From assembly GCF_022965805.1 (NCBI RefSeq), contig NC_133104.1:43630682-43694681 (forward strand): a DNA stretch of 64,000 bases. Reading direction: 5' to 3'. The stretch's first letter is position 1; each line of letters begins with the position of its first letter. The position numbers and the translations under genes were made by a program. The notes beneath the pieces are model-generated. The model worked only from the letters and a program-made list of their open reading frames with translations, was not told where the DNA came from and ran no database searches. Below are positions 28,384 to 41,727 of the stretch, in pieces. This stretch comes from Primulina eburnea (Eukaryota; Streptophyta; Magnoliopsida; Lamiales; Gesneriaceae).

Positions 28384-29780
28384 AGCGGTGGCAATCAGCA
28401 GAAGACATGTTTTAAACTTCTTCTTCTTTCTATCCTGGCGCCTCCATCCTATATCTTAGCCGCGGGTCTCTCGTACCCACCCGCTCTCTCACGTGTGATA
28501 GATCATTCACAAATCGTTTAACAAATTGTTGGAAATAAAATAATCAACGGTCTCTGGTTCGATTTGAGTCGGTCTTTGCCCTGAACGAGATCATCATAAT
28601 CATTAAAATGTCATGGGATATGCAATGCAAGAAAATAGTAGAATAGTCTTCTTTTTAAAATAAATTTTAATAGCATTTTTCTTATAATCTTGAAATTTAT
28701 TACTTATTTAATTTCAAGTTAGTATAATACATGGAAATTTATAAATTATACATTAACTGGCCACATCAAAATTTGCAGACCACTCGTAGGAGGTAAGATA
28801 TTTATCAAACCGTCAATTATTTATTTAATGAATATTATGCGTAGTGGCTGTATAAAATATGTTAAAAGATTCGTCAACATGGAACATAAATTTTGTTCCA
28901 CCTTCTTTCTATTAGGCAAAATAGGTTTCGGACATACTCGTCTCAACGGCGTAATCGACATTGTCCACGTCGTACGACAAAGAGACAAACAAACTGAACC
29001 GACAAATAAACCGATACGATTGAAATATACGATAATAATTAAATCAAGCTTTGTCCGACCCAATCTAATAAATCGACAAGAGTTAAGTTTCAACCTTCAA
29101 GTTGTAAGAGTGTAATTTGGCTTCGGCCAAGTGCTTATGTAGTTGTGGCTATAATATTTTTGAAGTTTTTCGGGAAAAAAAGATACATTAGTTTTTATAT
29201 AAAGTTAGTTATAAACTAATTTGATTGAGTCGATTATTAAAAAAAATTAAAAGCTCAAGTTTTTTTTATATATTTGAGCTCAAGTTTGATTCAAAATTCA
29301 AATTATTTTAAATTTAACAAAAACTTATACGAGACAGTTTCACATATCGATTTCCATATTCGAACGGTTGATAATAACGTATAACTACCCAAATGTTTGG
29401 AATATAATTTTAGATACAAATATTATGTTTGTCCGTATCCGGTTTCTAGCGAAAAACCACCGCCTTTTGGCATTCTGCACGTTTTAACCCGACGACGTAG
29501 CTTAAAGTTCAGAGTCAAGATATTTTTGATAATGTGACTATACTACCCCGACGTCACCAGGGGAAGCAACACAAAAACCTAACAATATCTAAGGGCAACA
29601 TTGACACATAATTTGTATATATATACCCTGTTGTGTTGCCCATGTTGTGAAGGCGTAAAAAGATCTGTGAAAAGGGTTGAGCGTTGCAAAGGAAGCCGTT
29701 ATCCACATTCTCCCTCTAAACCAACCGCTTCATCTGATCACTTTAGGGTTTCTCCGATTCACCAACCACTCGACTCAGCA
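28384..29780. other. Intergenic spacer between OTC and the RING gene
   Basis: Holds the OTC 3' UTR and the promoter and 5' UTR of the RING gene. The frames at 28821-29115 on both strands have no recognisable family. No repeat was identified. Confidence 0.5.
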
Positions 29781-31377
29781 ATGGTTTCTGATTCCATCCC
29801 CAGCGCCTCTATCCCTATGGTCTCCTCAAACCCCAAAAATTTTGCCAAGAAAAAAAGGGTATGTTGTCTTTTCATTTTTGTACATATAACAAAATTCGAG
29901 CTTGCATTGTATTGCTTGCATTTACGTGTGGTTTTATTTAAATTCTTGTTCTGTGAGGCTGTGGGATTATTTTTAGAGGGCGGGGGTGGACGTGACCGTA
30001 AAATTTCATATATTTGTGGATTTCAATGTTGTTTGTGATTGGGAGTCTTCAAAGATATAATTTTCTCGGTACAATTTGCGTTTTGGTGCCCATATTTGAC
30101 GTTGGGAGTTTTGTCTTTACCGAATTTTTCTTCTGAAATTTAGGTCAATCGTTCGGCGAAACTGAAGCAATGCAAGCTTGATACTCGTCGTGAGCAGTGG
30201 CTTTCCCAAGGTTTGCAAGACATTGTTCTAATTTTCACATGCATTCAGTTCCCTGTACCCCCACACGCATGGCATTACGTCTCTCTGCATTTGTGTTTAA
30301 TTAATATCAGTGCATGTGTTCTTTGTTTTGTTTATATTTGATTTCTTATAATTATTATTTTTCTTCTGTGCGTTTGCGCCTATTTTAAAAAAGAGTTGCT
30401 TTATTATGTTATAACATGTCGTGATTGCGAGTTTCTATATTTCAGTAAAAAATAAGGGGACGTGCAAGGAGGAACTGGATAGTGGAGCAGGGAAACATGG
30501 GGGGCCATCTGTGGATACAGAGAAAGAGAGGGACTTGATGATGGAGAAAATGGAGATAAATCCAAGAGATGGTGTTGAGAGTTACGGGGATGGATCATTG
30601 ATGCAGCATTACATCCAGGCTGGATCCTCCCTTTCAGACAGTCCTGCCAGTCATGCCAGTAGTTTATTGGGAAGTAATCATTCTGGGACCAACTTTACTG
30701 CAAGTAGCAGAAGCTGCAGCAGCAGAAGCAGTCGCAGCAGTAGCAGTAGCAGCAATGGATGTGATCCAGAAATCATGAGTGATGATGGGTGCTTGGATGA
30801 TTGGGAGGCTGTAGCTGATGCATTGGCTGAAACTGATAAAAAGCCTGAGCATACCCCTTACTCAGCGTTGGATTCATTACCATTTGATAACTATGGAAAT
30901 TCCACTTTTCATTTGGAAATAACAAACCAAGTGATTGAGATTTCAAATGCAAATCCAGAGAGTGGAAGAATGGGTGGGCAGAGGCCTTCAGTGAATTTCC
31001 GGGCTTGGAGGGTGGACGATGCTCTTCGGCCTCAATGCCTACCCACTTTATCAAAGCAGTATAGTTTCCCCTTGAATTCTGAGCGGCACATTGCCCTTGG
31101 AGCATCTGTTTGGGGATGTAAGAATGTTGGGCCAGTCCCCACATCATGCCCAATATGCTTTGAAGAGTTAGACTGCACAGACTCGAGTTTTCTCCCTTGT
31201 TTGTGTGGATTCAGGCTCTGCCTCTTTTGTCACAAGAGGATTCTGGAGGAAGATGGACGATGTCCAGGCTGCAGGAAGCAGTATTCCCATGACCAAGTTG
31301 AGGGAGAGGCTATGCTGGATGGAGGCGGTTTGACTTATCAATTGGCTCGTTCTTGTAGCATGATAACAAGGTCTTAA
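29781..31377 (+). CDS. RING-type protein, CNOT4-like zinc finger
   Basis: Three exons, 29781-29858, 30144-30210 and 30446-31377, give 358 residues. The C-terminal RING begins CPICFEELDCTD (first Cys near residue 283), continues PCLCGFRLCLFCHKRI and closes with CPGCRK near 321-325. The all-cysteine C4C4 pattern and the spacing resemble the RING of CNOT4, so an E3 ubiquitin ligase role is likely. The rest is low-complexity: a basic N-terminus (KKKR, then KLKQCKLDTRREQWL), a serine/arginine-rich run at about residues 134-152 and an acidic SDDGCLDDWEAVADAL segment. A strong bipartite basic start suggests nuclear location. The substrate is unknown. Confidence 0.88.
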
Positions 31378-32565
31378 GAAGAGTTTAATTCTTGAACTTG
31401 TTTCTCCGAAGCGTGACTTGCATGTGTGTTTTACTACTAGACTCGTCTTCATAGCCTTTGGGTTTTGGTATATATGAAAGATATTTTTAATTACAGGGCA
31501 AATTATTCCATTCCTCTTTGGTATCTGCTGATACACACTCTGTACAGTGCTTATGCTGATTTAGAAAACCTGTTATCCTGTGAATAGATAAAGTGCTACA
31601 GAAATGGAACATTTAGAACTCTATTAATATGAGATTTTGCTCCGAAGTGATACATAGCTGATGCTCTTCTTGATGATAAAATTAAATGGACAATTTTCGA
31701 TAATCTCTTTGACGGATTCGCTAACTTCTTGCGAACCTCTATGGTATTTGTCTTGGACTGATCAAGCAATACGATTCTTTTTGTGGGTATTTGGAAATTT
31801 GGGGAGTATCTATTATATGGACTTGTGCATGGTGCGAGATGATGTAGGAAGACAGCCATGTCTATGTTAGAACTACAGAATGACTACCACCATGCAAAGT
31901 AATCATAAAGGTCGTAAGTACAGCTGTAGAAGCTTTGTATCGTCTAGTTTTAGCTCGGAATTCACAATTAGTACTGGATTATTCAATAAACAAATAAGTT
32001 CATGTGATATCCGAACCAAAATATTTTTATATAACGCAATATCTATCACAATTAAGAGATTTATACATATTTATTGAATATATCGAAACAATTATAAATG
32101 GAGATTCTTTTCCGTTGAGGGTATATACACAATCTCCACTACTTGGATATAGTTGCATCTGATATAAAACTGTATCTTAAATAAAATATTGTATATGATA
32201 AGATATACATACATAACACACACACACACACTTATTGCGTGCCCTTGTAACAAGAAGCTAGTGTATCTGTATGACTCGGCTTCCGATTCACTTTATTTCA
32301 TTCTTCATTGGGAAAACAACCAAAGAAAAAGCTAAGAGTCGCATCAAATTACTACAAACAATCAATGATAGTTCATTTGCGACTCTAGTGTATTCCCATA
32401 TTTTTCTGATCAACGATAAAAGAAGAAGTGAATTCATTGCAACAATGGAGATGCGAATCTACAAGAAATAAAGAACATAAAAAAATGGAAAAGAAGAAGG
32501 ATAATTACACGTGAAATGAGTGCAGTAAAAGTGATTGAAATCCTTGGCAATGGGCATGGCATGTA
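31378..32565. other. Convergent intergenic spacer between RING and GMPP-like genes
   Basis: Holds the two facing 3' UTRs, AT-rich sequence and a short (AC)n/(AT)n region near 32206-32232. No gene is supported. Confidence 0.55.
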
Positions 32566-35500
32566 TTACAATATGATTTCCCCTTGAACACTCACATTAA
32601 GAGTCTTGTTCGGTAGAACGATGCAGTTCACCACCACCACTTCATCCTCCACCGCCACGCATTCGCCTTATTGCAAAACAAAAGAACATGACGTCGTTAA
32701 TTTTTTCAAAAAATATATATATATATATATATTTGCAAACTTACCAAGAATCGCAACTCCAAGCTTTGCATTGTGATCACCTGAGGCCTGATATACGATC
32801 ATTAAGCTTATGAAATTGTTGCATCAAGAACATGAAAAGAACTGATGAAATTCATGTTTTCGTTCTAGACAATTGGGTATTTGTGCAAGTGTGGAGTGTA
32901 GAAGAACTGATTTCGCGAGACTAGGTTCATGTCACACAAGTTGCGTTATATGGGGAAAAGAAAAATGAGCAAAAGCACACAAAAAGATGAACCAACTCTA
33001 AAACTAGTTCACTAGACAGCACTGTAAAAGCCAAGACCACTCTTTTTCATGGACACTAGGTTGTGGCGGAATTTGAATGAATTTGAAGACCTTCATTTGG
33101 GTTCATTGATCCGAGAATCTAAACTTTGGGACGATCGAGTAAAAAAATCAAGAGTTTCAGCATCTCAGGTTACACGCCAATTGTGTATTCACGGATTTAG
33201 AATAAAAGTTCATGAATTTTGACCAAATCTCGTGCTGTACCTGAACTCTGGACCATCTTCCAATAGACGACTTCCATCCGACGATGGCATGAATCAGCAC
33301 TGCATTTTCCTGATACACATTAACACAAAAAAATCATTTCATCAAAGCATTCGGCCCGCATTCGTCAAAATTGTATTTCATGTCTTGGGAGAATGGTACC
33401 TTGATCTCAACATCATCAAGAATAATGCAGCTGACAAGCCTCACGCCAGCTCCGATTCGAGCATTGGCTGAGATTGAAACATTCGGTCCAATCTACTCGT
33501 CGTTGGCAAAAAAGAACAAAAAATCAAATCAGAACGTACTCTAAAAAAATAAAAACCAGTATGCTATAGAGCACAAAGAAACGAAAAGAGAAGAAACTCT
33601 GGTTTCATAGAACATGTCAGCATACTTTCGCAGTTGGATGAATTTTTGCAGATGGATGAATAAATACGTCCCCGGAAATGGAAGCATTCTTTAGGCCATC
33701 TCCACTTGCCAAAAGATGAGGCGAGGTATGCCTAAATTGAGCTAAGTACAAGCCAGAACATTTCAAAGACATTCTGCACAAATTTTTTTTAAGCAAGAAT
33801 CATTAGAAATATTCATTTTTCCCATAAAAGAATTGAGTATCGAATATCATTCCTAACCCTGGAGTTTTGATCTGTTCCCAGAAGTCCATTGTTTCGTACA
33901 CGAAAAATTTCTTTTTACCAGCAAGTGGTGATAGAATATCTTGATCCAATCTTACAAAGCCGGCAGGCAGACTCCTGTCGACGAACTTATATTATGAATA
34001 AAAGAGAAATAATATCTGATGATTTCAAATAGAAAAAATGACAGTTGATTTTAAGAATCAATATTTTCATTTAATTGTATTACATCTACAACCAAATTCA
34101 AAATTTCAAAAAGAGTGAGCGTGTTTCGGGTTTTTTCAGGTCATTGAGGTTTTACAATACTGATAAGACTCCCCCCTTCTTGGAAAAGGAAAAGAAAAGG
34201 AAAAGGTGAGCTGAGCAGATGCTTCCCGGGACTCAAAGTGAGTATGACGTTGATAATAACTGTTTTCTATTAATTGAAATTTCCCCAAAGAAAAAAGTTA
34301 TTAACTGTATGATGCAGGTTCTACCTGTTTGCAGGTTGAAGTGCTTCAAAGCTGGATAAACGTCTTAGAATAGCTGTGAATAACAAAAAAGAGTATCGTC
34401 GCGCATTTTAAATGAAAATAATACATGATGAGTACTCATAAATACGGAAATCACAAAGACTGGAGGAGTGAATGGAATAAAAAATTTATTAGACTAAGGA
34501 CATTGCAAACTTATTATTTCTGGTATTCAACCAAAAGCTTCAAATATTAGACTAACCTCTACTCTTTTGTTGTGTAGATACACCTTGAATAGCCATAAAG
34601 ATGTCCGGGGTGAATATATACACACCACAATTCACACGGTCACTCACCTGTTTTACCACACAGTGCAAATTTTATTATACATCTCAAAAAAGCCGTGAAA
34701 CAAATGCTTGGACTTCGGATTTTTGTACATACAAAAGTTTCGGGTTTCTCTGCGTAGTGCAACAGTTCGTTGGTATCAGGATCAGCCACAAGTTCACCAA
34801 ACTGGTTTGCCGACTCAGGAGAGACCTAAAACAGATAAATATGAAGATGAAGTAGAAAGTGCAGGAAGTGGCATTATAACAAAGAATGAATATATAGAAT
34901 CATCGAGCGACCAAGCAGATGGAAAATAAAGCTATTGACCTTGATTACCAAAATCGTTCCAATCCCACCATATCTTTTGTGGGCATCTGCCAGAGAAATA
35001 CCATTGAACTCGAAGTTCCATATTACGTAAACATGGTTAAATTCATTATAGAAATAGATAAATTTAATCTCGGGCACGAAAATACCTAGCATCTCAGGCA
35101 GTGGGAAGCTGCAACAAACATCACAGTTCAGCAAAATTATGTGCGACTGCTAGGTAAAATGCAAGATGGTGTTAAAGTATTGTAATTAATAATACTTCAT
35201 TAGAAATGAATTTTGCGTTCTACTCGAGGTTACTCCGTATCAGTATGAAAAAATATCAGACTACTGCGGAGTATCAACCGGATTTTCTTCCATTATAAGA
35301 TCCCTGAAGTTATAAAGCCCACCAGCTGAACCGTGTGGTTTGTCCTCTCTCAAGTATCTGACGACAGATAAAATGGAATCAAGACTAACAATAAAGAAGG
35401 GTTGTGACGATTTTATTGAAACCATAAAAAACGCGGAATTTTTTTGTTGATATTGCGAAAAAAGTTCTAGTGCAGCATCAAAATTACCGAACAGGAACTC

Positions 35501-36298
35501 TAAACTCGTTAGAAATTGAAGAGACCAACAGTGTGAATTCACGCTCCTCGTAGAAACCAATAAGGTAGATCTGTGCCAGATTTTGGATCTAAAAGATACA
35601 TCACACAGACAAGTTACAATCTATGCAGCTTAGCAGGCCACAAACTAGTTAACGAACGTTGATATTTTGCTAATGCACTCACTTCTCACACCATCAAATC
35701 TAAAGTAACAGGGTAATTATGCAAGCATTCAATGGGCATGCATACCCGTTTACATGCCGATATCGGATGATTAACCATCGGTTGCCCTGCCAATGGAAAG
35801 AGGGGCTTCGGAATGTTCAACGATAATGGTCTGAATCTGGTACCTGCATCCCCAAAACACATCAGTACCATAGTAATGTCCAATCTTACAGACGAAAACT
35901 TTTAACAAAGAACTCCCTCGTATCAAGAATAACAATGAAACCGTAAAATTAACAAAAGGGTTGTCCTATCCAATCTTAACATTCATAACTTCAACAAGAA
36001 CTCCCTAAATTCAAGAATCACAGCGAAAAAATTGTGAAATCAATAACAAAAAGTTTTGTCCAATCTTAAAGTCCAAACATTCAACAGGAACTCCCTGATT
36101 TCAAGAATCCCAATGAAGCAGCATAAAAAGGACCAATTACACCTTCCAAGCAACCAAATCAAGGCTATCGAGTAACATATTCCCTTTATTACAAGTGAAG
36201 TACAACTTTAAGCTCAAATGATAAAGCTAAGAAATCACACCTTTAGTGGGTCCACCCACCATGATCACTGCTACAACTCTCTCTTCTGAACTGCCCAT
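32566..36298 (-). CDS. KJC: GDP-mannose pyrophosphorylase alpha-like protein (KONJAC type)
   Basis: Fifteen exons on the minus strand: 36241-36298, 35746-35843, 35488-35588, 35279-35357, 35086-35146, 34940-34986, 34733-34825, 34557-34647, 34325-34373, 33858-33974, 33626-33773, 33400-33492, 33241-33309, 32745-32787, 32566-32666. All phases agree, giving 415 residues. The N-terminal nucleotidyltransferase domain starts MGSSEERVVAVIMVGGPTKG and continues GTRFRPLSLNIPKPLFPLAG; LREDKPHGSAGGLYNF and LLNCDVCCSF follow. The C-terminal left-handed beta-helix has hexapeptide repeats (IGPNVSISANARIGAGV). This alpha-type group (Arabidopsis KJC1/KJC2) is thought to stimulate the catalytic GDP-mannose pyrophosphorylase VTC1/CYT1 for glucomannan and ascorbate precursor supply. 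The exon 4 donor (CCG followed by GTTGAT) is weak. Confidence 0.95.
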
Positions 36299-37280
36299 TG
36301 ATCACCAACGAGAATTCCACAACCCCAATCCTCAAACACTCATCATTCAGCCTTTCCAACTGTGTAGCAAACAGCTCAAGTAATAAACTTTTAACAAATT
36401 CTCGTTAGATACTCCTCCATTATTCAAAAAGACAAATCTTGAATTAAATTATGTGGCCACACAGAATGATCGTAAATTAAAAAGATTAACAAAATTAGGA
36501 TTTATAAGGATTTAGATTCAGATAATAAATGGTATTTCGATTTAGAATGGATCCAAGTCCATTAGGTGTGATCGGTTAGCGACATAAATGAACAAGGGAG
36601 TGTCGAATACTGGAAACGGATGGTGTGATATACTTAATGCCAACCCATAATGTACGGCATGGCCACTTAATCCAGGTGGGGCGAAATCTAACGTCATATA
36701 TAGACCAACTTATCCTTAGTTGTCAATTTTTACAGGACAAGGAATACCTGTCATGTTGAGAAAATTCAAAGATTGCAGACCAGTGAGTTCGAATGACATG
36801 TTAAGCTCAAATACGTGGACATCATTTACAAATGTATTCACGAAACATATATAATATATATTATAAATCAATATTCGCGAATCTGAGTCAAAAGTTAAAT
36901 GATTTTTTTTAAGTCTTAAAACTTATATTTATATATAAAAAAAATCAAAAATAGATCACCGCTCCAAAAATTCGAGTTTGTGAGTATAGATGTATTTTGG
37001 CAAATGGCAAGGAAAGGTTTACGGTGCATACTTAGGCACCCAGAGACGAGGAAGGACGTAGTAATCGACGAAATGTTTCGGGGAGTTGAAAATAAGCATA
37101 GATCCGGAGATTCCCGAATAGGACAACCTTATGAACTGCTGCTGAATCCATGGACAGGCAAGAGATTGAATCCATGGACAGGCAAGAGACAACCTGACAT
37201 GCCTTACCCCTTTTGGCATTATATGAGAAGATAAATGTGACTAAGCAAAAATAACTTGTGTACATTTGTTATCAACACAT
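36299..37280. other. Intergenic region upstream of the GMPP-like gene
   Basis: Contains the GMPP-like promoter. An AT-rich tract covers 36830-36970. A 24-bp direct repeat (TGAATCCATGGACAGGCAAG as core) lies at about 37142-37189. The open frame 36980-37234 around it matches no family I can name; it could be the decayed 5' part of the metalloproteinase pseudogene that follows, but this is not shown. Confidence 0.45.
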
Positions 37281-37967
37281 AACAACTTGAAAAGGTTGCA
37301 TGATATGCACAAATGTATCTTACGTATTGATTACCTAAAATGCAATCTTAATTTCAACAGCCAAACCAATAAGAACATCAATTTTATAAAACACCCTCCC
37401 AAGAGATTCTATCATTTTAGCGTCACACGTGTTCGAAATCCGGATAGCATAGAGGAAGAACACGAACATGATCATGGAAAAGACTTGATTTTTGAGAGTT
37501 CATGTTATACATTCTATCCAGGAAGTCCAAGATGGCCCGGAAGGAGAATCAGATATGCTTTTAGCCGGAATGTGGAAGAACACGCGCGTAAAACAACCGT
37601 TAGAGCATGCGCCGCAACGATGGGCATCATCGGTTTCGCCTCTCAAATTCTATCAAGTCAAGAAATTTGCGCAAGCTGATATTTAGATTAGCTTCTTGCG
37701 TGGGTATCATGGCGATGAATTTCCCTTCGATGGTGCCAATGGTCACGTGGCTCATGCATTTGGGCCGCCAGATGGGAGGGTCCATTTTGATTCGGCCCAA
37801 AATTAGTCCATTAGCAAGAGAAGAGGGACAACGATAAGTTGGACATGGAAACCGTTGGGGCTTCGGGCTTCATGAGTGGGCATGCCCTTGGGCTCGGGCA
37901 CATTGAAGTCCAAGAGGCTATCATGTATCCGATAATCTTACGGGGTGAGAAAAAATGGTTTGCTTGA
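37281..37967 (+). pseudogene. Plant matrix metalloproteinase (matrixin) pseudogene
   Basis: Pieces of a plant MMP lie in order in several frames. A weak propeptide-like stretch (LKRLHDMHKCI, LKCNLNFN) is followed by a changed cysteine-switch region at 37428-37445, reading RVRNPD where the family has PRCGNPD or similar. The catalytic-domain start YTFYPGSPRWPGRRIRYAF lies at about 37506-37562. After a frameshift near 37600 it continues LEHAPQRWASS and KFAQADI, then an in-frame TAG, then GYHGDEFPFDGANGHVAHAF and another TAG near 37805. The last part, 37839-37967, keeps GHALGLGHIEVQEAIMYP, but the zinc-site HE pair before GH reads FM. Plant MMPs are usually intronless secreted proteases, which fits the uninterrupted order. 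This copy cannot make an active enzyme. Confidence 0.85.
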
Positions 37968-38372
37968 GGATGATATTAAAGGCTTTCTACAATTTCTAAA
38001 AACAACAGACGACTTGTCTTCATTTTATTTACATAGAGATGATAATAAGAATTTCAATAATAACGTGAATATAATAAATAATTACATTTAAGTTGGTATA
38101 ATAAATTATTGGAAAAAATGTCGATTATATATGAAATCAGCCTTCATATTAATTATATGTAAGTTAAAAAAATAGTAAAAGTGGTTTAAATGATAATTAA
38201 GGAGCAAAGTAATTGATTAGATACGAATAATCTTTCATATTTAATGTAACTTGACCAATCATTTAAATATAATTATAATTATCATTTTATGCAATGATGC
38301 TAGAAAGCTCAATGGCAACAGATTTCTATGTTTTCATTATCTACAATAATTAAAAAAAGACACACGGAAATA

Positions 38373-38380
<8 letters not shown>

Positions 38381-38420
<40 letters not shown>
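38381..38420. repeat. (TA)n microsatellite
   Basis: About 40 bases of uninterrupted TA dinucleotides. Confidence 0.95.
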
Positions 38421-38421
<1 letters not shown>

Positions 38422-38610
38422 TCTGTATTATTTGTTATTTTTTTAATATTAAAAACGACACACACAGAAAACAATCAAATAATATAGTCTGACTTGTTTT
38501 CTGTATCTGGACTCCTGAAACTGTTGTGCATTATTACAATTTTTTGAAACCATTGTGATAAAACATGCATGTTAATCGATTTACTTTTTCCAAAAAAAAA
38601 AATATTAATA

Positions 38611-38781
38611 CGTCTCTTGTGAGATGATCTCACTGATTTTTATCTGTGGAATGAACCAATCATATCTATATTTATAATAATGAGATAATATTTTTGAGAT
38701 AAAAAATAACATTTTTTCATTAATTACCGAGATAAAATATCTGTATCACAAAATTGACTCGTGTTCACAAAAGTTTTTGTG
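38611..38781 (-). repeat. GTGAGAC-palindrome repeat, copy 3 (diverged)
   Basis: Read on the minus strand, boxes matching the GTGAGA, AT-rich centre and GAGATCATCTCAC parts of the family are recognisable, with several substitutions. An older copy than those near 60331. Confidence 0.6.
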
Positions 38782-38880
38782 AAAAAATATTATTATTGTT
38801 GATCATGGTTATGAACCTGTGATTTTAGTTTTTATATTCATTTGTAAAATACAAGCTCTTTTATATTATATCTCAAAACA

Positions 38881-38888
<8 letters not shown>

Positions 38889-38972
<84 letters not shown>
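38889..38972. repeat. Long (AT)n microsatellite
   Basis: Over 80 bases of uninterrupted AT dinucleotides. Confidence 0.96.
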
Positions 38973-38979
<7 letters not shown>

Positions 38980-39179
38980 GGATCTCAAAAACTGTATCTT
39001 GTCATGTGCCTGAGGGCCGGGATGCATTACCATCCACGTAAAACATTTGAAATAATTTTTTTGTTTTTTAGAAAAAGTCAGATGAAATAGAACTATATTC
39101 ATGCATGCACGTGATTCGGAGTACTTCAAAATTTTTTGTGTGCCCAATTTTTTTACCATTACCACCAGGGATGCACATA

Positions 39180-39480
39180 TTACGTTATGTATAATATTTT
39201 TTATAATTTATTTTATTTTATATTTAAATGAAAATCAAAATATAATTATAGAAAATAGTAAGGGACTACATTGTAATTTTGATATATAAATTTAAAAAGT
39301 AAATAGAAAAAAAAAACAAAATAAAATTTGAATCTACAACTTGATGTTTAAGAAACAAATGATCTATCAACTAAGCTCATGTAACTTGCATTAAATTTTT
39401 AAAATTTTATTAATGTATATAGTTATTAAAACAGATTATGACATCAAAAAAGTTAGTTATTCTAAGCGTTTTAAACTATT
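39180..39480 (+). repeat. Dispersed AT-rich repeat, second copy
   Basis: Shares a run of similar blocks in the same order and orientation with about 1213-1615: TATAATATTTTTTATAATT, CAAAATATAATTATA, GTAATTTTGATATATAAA, AAGTTGCATTAAA-like and ATTATTAAAACAGAT-like. The ends could not be fixed. Confidence 0.6.
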
Positions 39481-40873
39481 GAATAAATATAGACATTCAA
39501 TTTAAATACGTCTTTTTCATATGTTATGATGTTGATCAAAAAATCGGGTGAGTTTAATGGGCGATTTTATCCGGTTGAGAGAAATATTCTCGGACATGCT
39601 GTAACTCGGACGGAGGGTACTCGGGTGAAAGAATATGCACAATCAGAGAGTAGACGAACCTTAATGAAGGCGCCAGAAGGTTTTTCGACGTAGCAACTCT
39701 AATGCTGATACTATTGACATTTCATACTACCTCTGATACGATAACATCAACCTTGTGTGTACGGGATAATATGTCAATTATTTCAAAGCATGATAGGTGG
39801 AAATCTATTACAATCTATTGGATAAGGAATCCGATAGATAACACAAATAACTATTTGCACCCCAAAAATCCAGATTGTAATAAATTATTGAAAGGAAAAA
39901 AAAAAATAGATTCCAATTTCAAGCATTTGTCATTGTCCTAAGGAAGCTTCGTAGAACTAGGTTGAGCTTGTCGAGTTGCAATCTATATTATTTTGGTTTG
40001 GCCGCACAACAATTGATATGTGGTGTCGCCATGGCTAATGTGGATTTTTTTTCCTTTTTTTTATTTTTATTTTTTGCCCTTTAATTTCAAATGGTAGCAA
40101 GTAAATTATCAAGATTTCATCAAGTGTAGGCAAATATATTTGTAGAGTTATTCAATTAACATCATAAATTAGTGTACGTTTGAATGATATCCTCTTACCA
40201 CCTTAGCTTAGTGTACTTTAGGCAAAATGTTAATTTTAATTGTGTATATATCGAGGTGTGACATTTTAGCATTGTATCGTTTTTTTTAATCAATTATAGC
40301 TATGAAGCTAAGTTTCGACGATAAATTTCAGTCTTTTTCGTTAAAATCATTTAACTAAATCAGAATTTTACGAAACCTTTCTCATTTGTATATACTCTTA
40401 GATTATGTTATGATCGGGTTAGAGTTTAGAGAGGATCGATGAATACATTCTTTTAAATTTTTTAAAACTTGAGCTACAATAACTCGTTCTTGAAATATTC
40501 AAAAAATTAGTATATCACTGAGGAATTAATTAAATCGACTTTGTTTCTAAAACCAAATGTAAGAAACTCAAAATAATACCTCTAAAATTCGATTAAAACA
40601 TTTTAAATATAAGTTACAAACTATGCAAGCTGAAATAATAAAATTGGTGTGGTTGTTGCATTTTATCAAACAAATTTGTAGCAATATTTTTGATATTTGA
40701 ATGACACATAAAATACTTCAGTTGTGCATAAAAAAAAAACAGTAGCAAAAGCAAGTAAATATGATAAATATATACGCACAAATTTGTTTATGCATGTTCG
40801 GAGATTAACGGCTCATACGTTACCATCTCTTCCTCTCAGAAAGATTCACTATAATACTTTGATTTATACAACC

Positions 40874-41529
40874 TGATGCGATCCGGGTGAAATGGGTGAG
40901 CCGGGTCGGGAGCTCCACCGGATCTGCTATCAATATAATGATGGGAATAAGAGCAATGAGATATATCTCCGTAATATGGCTTCAGCTGTAACCTGCACAC
41001 AATGAAAGGAACTCGTGAATGGGCGCCGGAGGGGTGTCCGGCGTGACCACTCCGATGCTTAAGTCAGCAGGGTACTCAAGCAAGAAAACCAATGTAGCCA
41101 AGTGATGGCTGTGATATTGGTGTGAATGAATGAATGAATGTAAATGTAAAGAGAGAACCTGATATTTATAGTAGAAAAAATAATGATGACCTCGTTCTCC
41201 GTGCTACCTAGCTACTAATTATAGTAGGACGGCTGAGCACACCCTATATTCTGACATGTCAACTCATCGGCACGGTGTCAGAGATGGGACAGTCGCCCAC
41301 ATCCTATTCTGCTAGTATACTCGAGTGCGGTGCTCATATCGAGGTGGCCGGGTAGAATGCCTCCCTGGAGATTTATACAAGAGCCCGGGCCTATGACTGC
41401 CCGGAGAGTAGAGCATGGGCTTGCACCTGCCCGGCTCCAGAAGAATCCACCTGCAGACTTACTCGGATTTGGGAATCCATTTGATATTCCGGGTCATCCA
41501 TGACCCGGGCTCTTACAAGGGTATCATCA
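40874..41529 (-). repeat. Left (3') LTR, minus orientation
   Basis: A 656-bp LTR that reads TGATGATACCCTTG to GGATCGCATCA on the minus strand, so it has TG and CA termini. A TATAAAT box lies at 41164-41170 (minus). It contains an internal perfect palindrome (CCGGGTCAT, CC, ATGACCCGG). On its internal side the minus strand reads TTTAAGAGATGTG, a plausible polypurine tract. Confidence 0.82.
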
Positions 41530-41727
41530 CACATCTCTTAAATAGTCGGGCTAGAGTCATACTCGCTGTCCCGATCAGTCATGCTTGGATTCCCAAAGAG
41601 ACAATCAATTTTGTTCTATAAAAGCATCGGGGGCTTCATGTCTCCCAGAAATGAGATGAAATGCCGGAGTCTCGTGTCTCATGGACTTGAGATAAGATGC
41701 CGAGGCTTTTTGTCTCTCGGACTTACT

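Larger units (their letters stand above)
37968..40868. other. AT-rich intergenic region with repeats
   Basis: Holds two long (TA)n microsatellites and one diverged GTGAGAC-palindrome repeat (listed separately), and a segment at about 39180-39480 resembling 1213-1615. A region near 39540-39700 is somewhat GC-richer. No coding region is supported; the YIYIYI frames across the microsatellites are artefacts. Confidence 0.55.

Noticed and set aside
36980..37234. Open frame with an 8-residue duplication (LNPWTGKR twice)
   Set aside because: It could not be tied to the metalloproteinase or any other family, so it is reported only as a small repeat in an intergenic stretch.
38866..39165. Frames reading YIYIYIYI
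   Set aside because: These translate the (AT)n microsatellite; the same holds at 58828-59046.
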